A program made the translations under genes and the position numbers. The notes below the pieces were generated by a model that was given only the letters and a program-made list of their open reading frames with translations, was not told the DNA's origin and did not search any database. A stretch of DNA of 64,000 nucleotides, from positions 62,001 to 126,000 of the forward strand of contig NZ_JAJJPA010000013.1 of the NCBI RefSeq assembly GCF_020907985.1, read 5' to 3'. The first letter of the stretch is position 1; each line of letters opens with the position of its first letter. Below, piece after piece: positions 22,027-29,673 of the stretch. Source of the DNA: Kitasatospora humi. GTDB taxonomy: Bacteria > Actinomycetota > Actinomycetes > Streptomycetales > Streptomycetaceae.

Positions 22027-22937
22027 GCTTCGAGCAGTTGGAGGGCCGTGGTCAGGTGCCGGCGGACGGTCTTGATGTAGAGCGAGTCGTCGGCCCGATT
22101 GTTGATCCACCTGACGGCCTGCTCCATGAACCACTCCACAGCCCAAACACGGTGCCAGCCGAGCGCCCACCGCTCGGCGGGAAGGCCGCCGCGCTCGGCG
22201 AGCGCGTCCTTCGGACCGCCTGCGGCCACGTACATCTCGATGAAGGCTCGCAGGCGAACCGGGTCGGCCTCGCCTGTGGTGCCGTGCCAGGAGGCGAGGT
22301 CGAGCAGGCCAGGGCCGGTGAACGCGCGGGCGAAGTCCAGCAGGCGCCAGCCCTGTGTTCCGAAGTGGAGGCTGGTGGGATGGAACTCGGAGTGCACCCA
22401 GCCGAATGGAGCCATGCCGGTACCGGTGGCGCGCTTGTCGGCCGAGGCGACCAGCGCTTCCAGCATCGCGGTGATGTCCGCCGTGTCCTCGCTCCAGCGG
22501 CCGTCCCCCCGCAGTCGACGAAGATGGCCGCGGGCGAGTTCCGGGAGCGCGGCGAGCGCGTCCTCGTCCATGACCGGCAGCCAGGCGACCCCGGGGGCCG
22601 CGTGGAGGGCTGCGGCAGCCACGGCGCCGTCGGCGTCCTGCGCTTCGCGGGCCGGCTCACCCAGGTCCTCGATGACCATGCCGAGGGTGCCCTCGCGGGC
22701 GATGGAGCCGATTACCTGGGGCACCGGGATACCGGCGCGGTCGGCCGCGCGCAGGATCCGGTCCTCGTACTCGAAGGGCTCGACGGCGTACTTGTAGATC
22801 GCGGTGCGTCCGTTGTCGAAGCGCAGGCGCTCGACACCGGACATGCCCCACACCCGCAAGGGTTCCCGGATGGGAGCCGTGAGTCCGGTGCTGGAGCAGA
22901 TGTCGGCGAGGATGGCGGTCACGATGGTGCTGTCCAC
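22023..22937 (-). CDS. aminoglycoside-phosphotransferase-like kinase (APH fold)
   Basis: 304 residues. The N-lobe runs VERLRFDNGRTAIYKYAV with a presumptive ATP-binding Lys, then MVIEDLGE (hinge). The catalytic loop reads HSEFHPTSLHF where APH kinases have HGDLHPGN: the catalytic Asp is replaced by Glu. The metal-binding Asp is kept in LLDFARAF. The swap may weaken or redirect catalysis, so the gene should not be called a resistance enzyme. It starts at GTG 22937 and is the second gene of the minus-strand cassette. Confidence 0.8.
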   Translation of the reverse strand: MDSTIVTAILADICSSTGLTAPIREPLRVWGMSGVERLRFDNGRTAIYKYAVEPFEYEDRILRAADRAGIPVPQVIGSIAREGTLGMVIEDLGEPAREAQDADGAVAAAALHAAPGVAWLPVMDEDALAALPELARGHLRRLRGDGRWSEDTADITAMLEALVASADKRATGTGMAPFGWVHSEFHPTSLHFGTQGWRLLDFARAFTGPGLLDLASWHGTTGEADPVRLRAFIEMYVAAGGPKDALAERGGLPAERWALGWHRVWAVEWFMEQAVRWINNRADDSLYIKTVRRHLTTALQLLEA

Positions 22938-23027
22938 GGGAAGCGGTTCCGTTCGTTCGAGCCGGTCAATGGGGCTGGCTCGGGGTGACAGCGCGCTTGC
23001 CGCCCCGAACCGTTGTCAACGTGAGGT

Positions 23028-23773
23028 TCAGCCCGCGGTCACGCGGTAGGAGTCGACCTGCTCGATCCACTCCTTCTTCATGCCCGACAGTTCCTCGCGG
23101 AAGCGGGCCATGGAGGCCCCGTAGGGGGCGACCACGCCACCGGACTGGTCGGGCACGGACTGGCAACCGTGCACCAGCCGGCCGCCGAGCGCGGTGTGGG
23201 CCTTGATGCCCTCGATCCGGCGGTGCTCGTTGAACCAGCCGCCGTGGTAGACCTCGTCCAGCATCTGGCCGTCCTCCTCGGAGAGGTCGAAGACCCGCCG
23301 GTGGCGGAGGGGAAGAACCAGCACGGGCCGACGTTCGAGATGTGCCCGTTGAGCTCGACCTTGTTGAGGGCCATGAGGGTGGCTGCCTCACGCAGCATCC
23401 GCAGGTGCTCGGCGGTCACGCGCGGCAGGCCCAGGCTGGCCAGGTGCTCGTCGCGGAAGAGGTGCGCGTACACCTGGTAGGCGATGGCCAGCACCTCCCC
23501 GGCGTCGCGGGTGGAGCGGCCGTGGGCCTTGATGAACTCCAGCGCCATCTGCTCGACGGCGGACTCCTCGGTCTCGTCCGCCCCGAGCAGACCGTCCTTG
23601 ACGGCCTGCCAGTCGACGATAAGCCAGGAGTTGGTCTCGAACCGGAAGAAGTACTTCTCCGGGTCGATGGTGATCCTCTTGCCGTCCACGGTGATGCCGG
23701 GCAGGCGGTTCCAGCGCGGGTCGAACGCCTCGGGCAGCTCGACCGTGATCGTCGCGGTGTCGACGGTGGTCAC
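23028..23773 (-). pseudogene. uncharacterised cassette protein, frameshifted
   Basis: The first frame starts MTTVDTATITVELPEAFDPR at 23773 and runs well to GHISNVGP near 23330. The natural continuation, VLVLPLRHRRVFDLSEEDGQ ... EWIEQVDSYRVTAG, is in another frame ending at 23028. One base change in a GGCCCGTGCTGG stretch separates them. The combined protein would be about 248 residues, mainly helical, of no family I know. It heads the minus-strand cassette, facing the XRE-TPR regulator. Sequencing error and real inactivation are both possible. Confidence 0.6.
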
Positions 23774-23920
23774 CTGTGACTCCGTTCCGGGTAGGGCACC
23801 CCTGGACGGGGCGCCTATCAGCTTGGTGAGCCGCCCGGGGAGAGGGTTCCTGTCATCGCCCCGGGCGGCTGACTCACAGTCAACCCCCGTGCACGCAGAC
23901 GGATAAGGTGCCAGGGTGTA

Positions 23921-23968
23921 GGCCAGTTGTCGGCCAGACGTCGGCCACTGTGGGCCAGGTGTCGGCCT
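23921..23968. promoter_or_regulatory. five helically phased GGCCA/GGCCT repeats upstream of the XRE-TPR gene
   Basis: GGCC(A/T) occurs at 23921, 23932, 23943, 23953 and 23964, a spacing of 10-11 bp that puts every copy on the same DNA face; most copies read GTCGGCCAG-like. They lie between a -10-like TAAGGT (near 23904) and the GTG at 23993, in the region shared with the divergent cassette. They look like a cooperative binding array for the XRE protein (inference). Confidence 0.5.
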
Positions 23969-23992
23969 GCGGGCAGCCTGAGGGAGGGCGCC

Positions 23993-25309
23993 GTGTCAGG
24001 GGAATCTGCGTCGGTCGCAGACCTGATCAGGGCCGCGCGGGAGAAGAAGGGCTGGTCACAGCCCAAGGTGGGGCGTGAACTCGGTCGGGCCGAGGGCAAG
24101 GGCGGCACCGGACCGGGACGCGACCAGGTCTCCCGCTGGGAGCGCGGTGGCCGAATGCCGAAGTACTGGCTGCCGTACCTGGTCGAGGTGCTGGACCTCG
24201 ACCTCGCAGACACGGTCAACGCTGGACCAACTGGTCCGGAGGAAACGGGGACTGGCGATACGGTGGAATCCGTCATCGAGCTGAGCCGGAGGGACGTGGT
24301 GGATCGCCGCGGATTCGTGGCCGCCTCCAGCGCGTACGCGCTCGCGGCCCTTGGCCTGCCCGACCCGGACGCCATCCTGCGGCGCGTACGGGTCAAGTCC
24401 GGCGGCAAGCCCCACGTCGGCCGGGGCGAGGTCGCCGCGATCCGCCAGATGACCCGCTCCCTCGGCGACGCGGCGGCCGAGCTCGGTGGCGGACACGCCC
24501 GACACCTCGCCGTCCGCTACCTCCACGATGACGTCGCCCCCTGGCTGGACGGCTCCTGGACCGAGGTCATCGGGCGCGAGCTGTTCGCCGCCACCGCCCA
24601 GCTCGTACATCTGGCCGGTTGGATGGCCCAGGACGAGGGCAACCAGGACGCCGCCCAGCAGTACTACGCGCACTCCTTCCGCTTGGCCTCCGAGGCCGGA
24701 AACGCCGAACTGGCCGCCACCGCCCTGCGGGGCCTCGCCGTCCAGGCGATCGACCTCGGCTTCCGGGCCACGGCAGTGCGGATATCCGAAGAGTGCGTCG
24801 ACCAGGCCAAGGACATCGATGACCCCAGGGCCCTGGCCTACTACCAGGCCACCCTGGCGAACGCCGCTGCCCTCGACGGCGACCGCCGCACCGCCACCAC
24901 CTCTCTCACCGCATCCCAGACCGCGATCGAACGCGCTACCGGCGCCCCCGGCGAGTCCTGGGCCTCGCACTACAGCACCGGCCGCTGGGCCCACGAAGCC
25001 GGCATGATCCTCGCCCAACTCGGCGACTACACCAGTGCGCTGGACCACCTCCACCACGCTCTGGACATCCACGGCCTCGACCGCCGCCGCACCCGTGCCA
25101 TCGTCCTCGCCGACCTCGGCACCGTCTGCCTCCGCCAGGACAACGTCGATGGCGCCATCGCCTCCTGGAACGACTTCCTCGACTGCGCGGACGGCATTCG
25201 CTCCATCAAGGTCCGAGACGCCGTCCACGACATGCGCGCCCGCCTACACCGCCTCCGCGACATCCCCGCCGCTGAGGAGCTGGACGAACGAGCGGCAGCC
25301 CTCGAATGA
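23993..25309 (+). CDS. XRE-family regulator with TPR-like sensor domain
   Basis: 438 residues from GTG 23993, 5 nt after GAGGGAGG. HTH at residues about 8-60 (DLIRAAREKKGWSQPKVGREL ... DQVSRWERGGRMP). A linker RRDVVDRRGFVAASSAYALAALG follows, then a long helical repeat region (AQQYYAHSFRLASEAGNAEL, LADLGTVCLRQDNVDGAIAS) of the TPR type. Many streptomycete regulators of this layout sit beside the genes they control and may respond to peptides or metabolites. It is divergent from the kinase-methyltransferase-HAD cassette. Confidence 0.85.
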   Translation: MSGESASVADLIRAAREKKGWSQPKVGRELGRAEGKGGTGPGRDQVSRWERGGRMPKYWLPYLVEVLDLDLADTVNAGPTGPEETGTGDTVESVIELSRRDVVDRRGFVAASSAYALAALGLPDPDAILRRVRVKSGGKPHVGRGEVAAIRQMTRSLGDAAAELGGGHARHLAVRYLHDDVAPWLDGSWTEVIGRELFAATAQLVHLAGWMAQDEGNQDAAQQYYAHSFRLASEAGNAELAATALRGLAVQAIDLGFRATAVRISEECVDQAKDIDDPRALAYYQATLANAAALDGDRRTATTSLTASQTAIERATGAPGESWASHYSTGRWAHEAGMILAQLGDYTSALDHLHHALDIHGLDRRRTRAIVLADLGTVCLRQDNVDGAIASWNDFLDCADGIRSIKVRDAVHDMRARLHRLRDIPAAEELDERAAALE

Positions 25310-25382
25310 GTCCCAGCCTGGGGACTTCTTCGCGACGCGCTGGTTCAAGCCCCCCCGCACGCCCGAGACTCGAAGGAGCAGG

Positions 25383-25886
25383 ATGGAACCCCGCAGTGCT
25401 GGAGCCTTGGGCAAGGAGTTTCCCTACACCCGGAAAACTCTGTGCTACATCGAGATAGCCGAGGACGGCACGGTCTCCCAAGGGACCGATGCCGGCACCT
25501 ACGACCGGGCCCGGACCGGAAAGTCCCGGCTGTTCGCGGTGTGGCCAGGCGAGTGGTCGAGCCACTTGTTCGTCATTGATGACCTCGATGAGTACGCCCG
25601 CGCTCACGGCCTCATCCACGACCAGGACCGCACCGGGCTCGCCGACCATGAACACGTGGTCCGCTGGGAAGTAGACCCCTACGAGGCCAAGCCCATGGCC
25701 AGCTACATCAGCATCCAACTCGAACTGGACTGCGGGTGCACGATCGAAGATCGCAGAACCTTCGCAAGCCAGATGCGAGCACAGCGCGGCTGGGACATCG
25801 CCACATCTGGCGGCTGGGGCAAGCGCACGGGGCAAGGCCGCACCACCTACTCCCTGCGTGCCCGCCGCAAGAGCCTGACGCAATGA
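25383..25886 (+). CDS. protein of unknown function downstream of the XRE-TPR regulator
   Basis: 167 residues, MEPRSAGALGKEFPYTRKTL to RTTYSLRARRKSLTQ. AGGAG 5 nt before ATG 25383 supports the start; it lies 73 bp after the regulator and probably shares its transcript. Soluble, mixed alpha/beta, with DLDEYARAHGLIHDQD and a single CGC near the C-terminal third. I do not recognise the family. Confidence 0.65.
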   Translation: MEPRSAGALGKEFPYTRKTLCYIEIAEDGTVSQGTDAGTYDRARTGKSRLFAVWPGEWSSHLFVIDDLDEYARAHGLIHDQDRTGLADHEHVVRWEVDPYEAKPMASYISIQLELDCGCTIEDRRTFASQMRAQRGWDIATSGGWGKRTGQGRTTYSLRARRKSLTQ

Positions 25887-26617
25887 TTGATCCCGTGTTG
25901 CTGGACAGCCGCAATTCAGCAACCGGGTCGTCCAGCCGCGACCGGTAGTGACCGCCTCACTGCCTCTAACGTGCACAGAGGACCTCAATGACCACCCCGC
26001 CCAGAATTACGGGCCAGAGGGTCGAGGCACCGCAGCCGTCACGATTTGCTGAGCCCTGTACGGCGACGAGTGGCAGGCACGGTCCTGAGGAAGCCGGAGC
26101 CCATCGATGGAATCCGACTAGCCGACTTCCCTGGCCTGTCCGAACACGACATGACTCAACGGGAGTCCGGGTGAGCCAAGTACGGCCAAGCGAGCAGATG
26201 CGTGGCCTCGGAATCGTCCAGCAAGGCGTCCCGATCCTCACCGAGCCACCGTCCCCATGGGGAGCCCCACTTGTCACGGCTCTGAGCGGCAAGGATGCGA
26301 GCGGCAAGCCAAGGCTCGGAATTGCCAACCGCGACGGCATGCTCAGGCCCTCTTCTTCGAAGTCACGATGCGACTTGCGAATCAGCAGAGGCGCCGCGTT
26401 GGCCATTTGACTGGATACCACGTAAAGATGTGGTTTGGGTGCCGCCGTCGCCGAGACCTACCATTCAAGACGAGCGATGCAGATGCTGATCGCGTGGTAG
26501 AGGCCCTGGTAGCACACCGGCCGAACCCCGCCCATTCAAGTTCCGGGAGCTCAGCCTCCTCGGCAGTTGACTGGATTCGGCCCAGTTCGGACCCCTGATG
26601 AAGTGAACCGGTTGCCG
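25887..26617. other. 730-bp gene-poor stretch with degraded sequence
   Basis: No complete gene is seen. GC is lower and codon bias weaker than in the flanks, and frames are broken. The only recognisable piece is a peptide-deformylase-like N-terminus near 26170-26262. TTGACTGGAT occurs twice (about 26408 and 26567). This fits decayed accessory DNA. Confidence 0.55.
26170..26262 (+). pseudogene. peptide deformylase N-terminal remnant
   Basis: Reads SQVRPSEQMRGLGIVQQGVPILTEPP in segments, resembling the start of streptomycete peptide deformylases (MRELGIVQxGxPVL). The three catalytic motifs (GxGLAAPQ, EGCLS, HExDH) are absent downstream. A remnant of about 30 residues only. Confidence 0.45.
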
Positions 26618-27031
26618 TCAGACGGTCACGAGACGGACGCGATCTCCGCAGAGCTTTGCCATATCGTCGAGGTCCGACGTCAGCACGACGACCGGCCGCT
26701 GCTGCCGCAGAGCCATCTCGGCAACAGCGGCGTCGATCGCGTACTTGTGGCCGTGAAGGCCTGCGGCGATCAGCATCGCGGAAGCCGCTCGAGCCTCCTC
26801 ATCACCCACCGGCACAATTCTCAGCCCGGACAGAATCCACCGAAGACGAGCCTGATCAGTACGACTATGCGCGGCTTCGATGATGGTCAAGGCGCTGATC
26901 ACGACCTCCATGCCACGTTTCCGGGCCTCCGCGACCAGCGCGACGACCGGCTCGTGATCATTGAGCAGCTTCGTGAGGCCCTCGGAGTCGAGCACCAGAG
27001 TGCCTTCATGGCTCAGCTTGCGACGGGCCAT
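26618..27031 (-). CDS. PIN-domain toxin (VapC-like ribonuclease)
   Basis: 137 residues. The four acidic metal ligands of PIN nucleases are visible: LVLDSEGL (Asp), TIIEAAHS (Glu), YAIDAAVAEMA (Asp) and VLTSDLDDM (Asp). VapC toxins cleave tRNA or rRNA. The start overlaps the upstream antitoxin gene by 19 bp, the usual TA arrangement. It follows the gene-poor stretch and closes the accessory island. Confidence 0.88.
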   Translation of the reverse strand: MARRKLSHEGTLVLDSEGLTKLLNDHEPVVALVAEARKRGMEVVISALTIIEAAHSRTDQARLRWILSGLRIVPVGDEEARAASAMLIAAGLHGHKYAIDAAVAEMALRQQRPVVVLTSDLDDMAKLCGDRVRLVTV

Positions 27032-27297
27032 TCGCCCTGCTCGGCGAACACCTCGTCGAAGACCTGCCGGGCCCGGTCCTGCTCGGCAGTCGAGATCGGC
27101 CCCTTCCGGCGCTCATAGTCGGCAAGGTACTCATCCAGGATCTGCCCCCGCAGCTCGCGCTCGACGGCTGCAGTGATGAACGCCGAGAACTCACGCTTGC
27201 CCACCCGTTGGCGGATCGCCTCGGCCGTACCTTCAGGCAAGGAGAGGCTGACCCTGGTGGCCGGCCCTTCGCCGATGCTGTAGGGCATCTCAGTCAT
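27013..27297 (-). CDS. VapB-like antitoxin
   Basis: 94 residues. The N-terminal part TRVSLSLPEGTAEAIRQRV and EFSAFITAAVERELR look like a ribbon-helix-helix DNA-binding fold; the acidic C-terminal helix (RARQVFDEVFAEQGEWP) would wrap the toxin. ATG 27297. It is the first gene of the pair and probably autorepressed, although no clear palindrome is visible in the short upstream region before the tRNA scar. Confidence 0.8.
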   Translation of the reverse strand: MTEMPYSIGEGPATRVSLSLPEGTAEAIRQRVGKREFSAFITAAVERELRGQILDEYLADYERRKGPISTAEQDRARQVFDEVFAEQGEWPVAS

Positions 27298-27360
27298 GGC
27301 TCTAGATTATCAAAGAAGTAGGAATGTCGTCCTTGATCGCGAGTCCGGGCCTTCGATCAA

Positions 27361-27416
27361 GGCGGAGGGTACGAGATTCGAACTCGTGAGGGGATGCCCC
27401 CCGATGCGCTTTCCAA
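27361..27416 (-). pseudogene. tRNA-Ser(GGA) 3' fragment, copy C
   Basis: Read on the minus strand: TTGGAAAGCGC (anticodon loop GGA), GGGGGGCATCCCC (variable arm), ACGAG-TTCGAAT-CTCGT (perfect T-arm) and ACCCTCCGCC at the 3' end. The 5' half of a tRNA is absent. It is in inverted orientation to copies A and B. The GAAGGCCCGGAC core seen after copy A follows here too. Confidence 0.68.
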
Positions 27417-27494
27417 CTGTTCGTCCGGCTGTCCGGGGACGGTCCGGGTCTTGGCCTGCAGCGGAGCGGCTCGGCGGCTGTGCTCCGAACGGTG

Positions 27495-27533
27495 CTCGAT
27501 CCGAACGCCGAGTAGGCGGCGGAGGTCGCGCCA
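27495..27533 (-). repeat. repeat of the small-membrane-gene 3' end
   Basis: CTCGATCC-ACGCCG-GGCGGAGGTCGCGCCA (parts conserved) matches 18963-19002 over about 39 bp, and both loci encode WRDLRRLL on the minus strand. Each copy lies within about 100-140 bp of a tRNA-Ser scar, which suggests both are ends of one mobile or recombined unit. Confidence 0.5.
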
Positions 27534-27683
27534 CTCCGACGGCACCCCCGGCTCGACGGTCCACCGGCCGGCCCCGGCCTGTCGCGGGCCCGCAGGGGCC
27601 CCGAGGGCGCGGAGGGCGGAATGTTAGTCTCGCCGTTCGGTCCGCAACCGCTCCGACAGTTCAGCCGAAGGATTCGTCTGGCC

Positions 27684-28835
27684 ATGGCCTCCACCCTTGT
27701 CATAACGAATGACTTTCCGCCCAGGCAGGGTGGGATAGAGACCTTCGTGCACGCCATGGTGACCCGGATGCCCGCCGACGACGTCGTCGTCTACACCTCG
27801 CACGAGCCCGGCGACCGCGCCTATGACGCCACCCTTCCGTTCCCGGTGGTGCGCGACTCCAGCCGGATGCTGCTGCCCACCGCGCGAGTGACCCGCCGGG
27901 CGCTCCAGATAGCCCGGACCCACGGCTGCGACCGGGTCTGGTTCGGCGCCGCCGCCCCGCTCGGACTGATGGCGCCGACCCTGCGCCGCAACGGGATCCG
28001 GCGGATGGTCGCGACCACCCACGGCCACGAGATCTGGTGGGCCAGGATCCCCGGGGCCCGGCAGGCGCTGCGGCGGATCGGCGACAACGTCGACGCGGTG
28101 ACCTACCTCGGCCAGTACACCCGGGACCGGATAGCGCCCGCCCTCGGCCCGCGTCCCGCGCTCAGCCGGCTGGTGCCGGGTGTGGACTCGGAGCTGTTCC
28201 ACCCCGATCCCGTCGCCGGCGCCGCGCTCCGCGCCGAACTCGGCCTGGAGGGCAAGCGGGTGATCGTCTGCGTGGCCCGCATAGTGCCGCGCAAGGGCCA
28301 GGACATGCTGGTCCGGGCGCTGCCGCTGATCCGCCGCTCGGTGCCGGACGCGGTGCTGCTGGTGGTCGGCAAGGGCCCGCACGAGGCCGAGGTGCGCCGG
28401 CTGGCCGACCGCCTCGCCCCGGGCGCGGTGCACTTCGTCGGCGGCAAGACCCACGCCGAGACCCCGCCGTACTACGCCGCCGCCGACGTCTTCGCGATGC
28501 CGTGCCGGACCCGCAAGGGCGGTCTGGAGGCCGAGGGCCTCGGCATCGTCTTCCTGGAGGCCGCGGCCAGCGGCCTGCCGGTCGTGGTCGGCCGCTCCGG
28601 CGGCGCCCCGGACACCGTGCTGGACGGCCGGACCGGGCACGTCGTCAACGGCGCCGACCCGGTGGCGATCGCCGCGGCGCTGACCGGGATACTGCTCGCC
28701 CCGGACCGCGCGGCGATGGGCGCCGCGGGCCGTGAGTGGGCGAGGGAGTCCTGGTCCTGGGAGGCCTCGGCCCGCCGGCTCACCGACCTGCTGACCCCCG
28801 GGCGCACGCTCTCCGTGGTGTCCGGCGGCGAGTGA
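27684..28835 (+). CDS. GT4 glycosyltransferase, PimB-like mannosyltransferase
   Basis: 383 residues. ITNDFPPRQGGIETF at the start and the acceptor-side GAAAPLGLMAP and TTHGHEIWWARIPGAR match PimB' (GDP-mannose-dependent phosphatidylinositol mannosyltransferase) and its streptomycete relatives. The donor domain has VARIVPRKGQDML, VVGKGPHE and the EX7E motif in EAEGLGIVFLEA. It probably acts at the inner membrane face. ATG 27684 was chosen over an upstream alternative because the family begins MASTLVITNDFPP-like. It is the first intact housekeeping gene right of the island. Confidence 0.86.
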   Translation: MASTLVITNDFPPRQGGIETFVHAMVTRMPADDVVVYTSHEPGDRAYDATLPFPVVRDSSRMLLPTARVTRRALQIARTHGCDRVWFGAAAPLGLMAPTLRRNGIRRMVATTHGHEIWWARIPGARQALRRIGDNVDAVTYLGQYTRDRIAPALGPRPALSRLVPGVDSELFHPDPVAGAALRAELGLEGKRVIVCVARIVPRKGQDMLVRALPLIRRSVPDAVLLVVGKGPHEAEVRRLADRLAPGAVHFVGGKTHAETPPYYAAADVFAMPCRTRKGGLEAEGLGIVFLEAAASGLPVVVGRSGGAPDTVLDGRTGHVVNGADPVAIAAALTGILLAPDRAAMGAAGREWARESWSWEASARRLTDLLTPGRTLSVVSGGE

Positions 28836-29144
28836 CGCCGCACGGGTGCGACGCTCGGATCCGCCGCGCACCCGTTCACGGCTCATGGTGCCGGCGCCCA
28901 GCCCGGCCTCCTCGGCACACCCGCCGCGGCGCTCGCCCCGGCACCGCGCGCCGCTGGACCAAGGCCGGCCGCCGGCGGTGCCGTTCGCCCCGTTCAACTG
29001 GCTCCGGGCCGCAGTTGGACAGGGCGGCCGGGCGAGGAAGCGCCCTGGTCCGGCGGCCGGTTGACTCCTGCTCAGCGCCCTTTGCCATAGTGGGTCGAGG
29101 TGGGGCCGGACGGTCCACATCATGCCCATGGAGAGGACGACGTG
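28836..29144. other. 309-bp intergenic region before the MbtH gene
   Basis: No gene seen. The last 45 bp hold the MbtH ribosome site (GGAGAGGACG). The rest is GC-rich with no clear hairpin or promoter that I could fix. Confidence 0.4.
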
Positions 29145-29357
29145 ATGACGAATCCGTTCGAGGACCCTGACGCCGACTACCGGGTCCTGGTCAACGACGA
29201 GGGCCAGCACTCGCTGTGGCCGGTCTTCATCGAGGTGCCGGCCGGCTGGACGTCGGTGTTCGGTGCGGCCGGCCGTCAGGAGTGCCTGGACTACATCGAG
29301 GCGAACTGGACCGACATGCGCCCCAAGAGCCTGATCGCGGCGATGGCTCAGGGCTGA
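29145..29357 (+). CDS. MbtH-like protein (NRPS adenylation-domain partner)
   Basis: 70 residues. The family signature is complete: [20 protein letters not shown], then [15 protein letters not shown], and [14 protein letters not shown] with the conserved Trp residues that cradle an A-domain Ala. MbtH proteins fold and activate adenylation domains of nonribosomal peptide synthetases, often in trans. No NRPS lies in the window, so it must serve a cluster elsewhere. ATG 29145 follows GGAGAGG; GTG 29142 is possible. Two hairpins end it. Confidence 0.95.
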   Translation: MTNPFEDPDADYRVLVNDEGQHSLWPVFIEVPAGWTSVFGAAGRQECLDYIEANWTDMRPKSLIAAMAQG

Positions 29358-29382
29358 CCGGACCGAAGCCCGTCGGCACTCC

Positions 29383-29455
29383 CCGAAGGCTGCTTGCGCA
29401 CCCGCGGAAGCGGCCTTCGGCGTTCCGATGCCCGGCGCGCTGCCCCGGGCATCGG
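29383..29455 (+). terminator. double hairpin terminator after MbtH
   Basis: Hairpin 1: CCGAAGGC (29383-29390) with GCCTTCGG (29413-29420). Hairpin 2: CCGATGCCCGG (29425-29435) with CCGGGCATCGG (29445-29455), 11 perfect pairs. Both lie directly after the MbtH stop. Confidence 0.7.
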
Positions 29456-29535
29456 AGGAGCCCCTGACCGCAAGACCCCGGACTCGCGGACCTGACACTG
29501 TGCGGATGCGGAGGTGACGTCTCGACAGCTCCCTT

Positions 29536-29558
29536 CCGAACGGTGACGATGGGTTCGG
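29536..29558. promoter_or_regulatory. CCGAAC/GTTCGG inverted repeat upstream of StrR-like gene 1
   Basis: CCGAAC (29536-29541) and GTTCGG (29553-29558), 6-bp arms, 11-bp spacer, 116 bp before the GTG. The same arms, extended to 8 bp, occur before the second StrR-like gene (31554-31576). A shared site for the two regulators is likely but unproven. Confidence 0.4.
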
Positions 29559-29673
29559 GTGGCTGACGGGGGTCACGGGACAGTTGTTGCCCGCAGGGGC
29601 GCGGTGTTCCGGCGCACCCACTCAAGGCCCCAGTGAACAGCGGAATGTCATCTCGCATTCAAGGGGAGTACGA

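Noticed and set aside
22023..22937. Aminoglycoside resistance gene
   Set aside because: The APH fold is present, but the catalytic Asp is Glu and the context is a methyltransferase/HAD cassette, so a resistance label is unjustified.
27361..27416. Functional tRNA-Ser on the minus strand
   Set aside because: Acceptor 5' strand, D-arm and part of the anticodon stem are missing.
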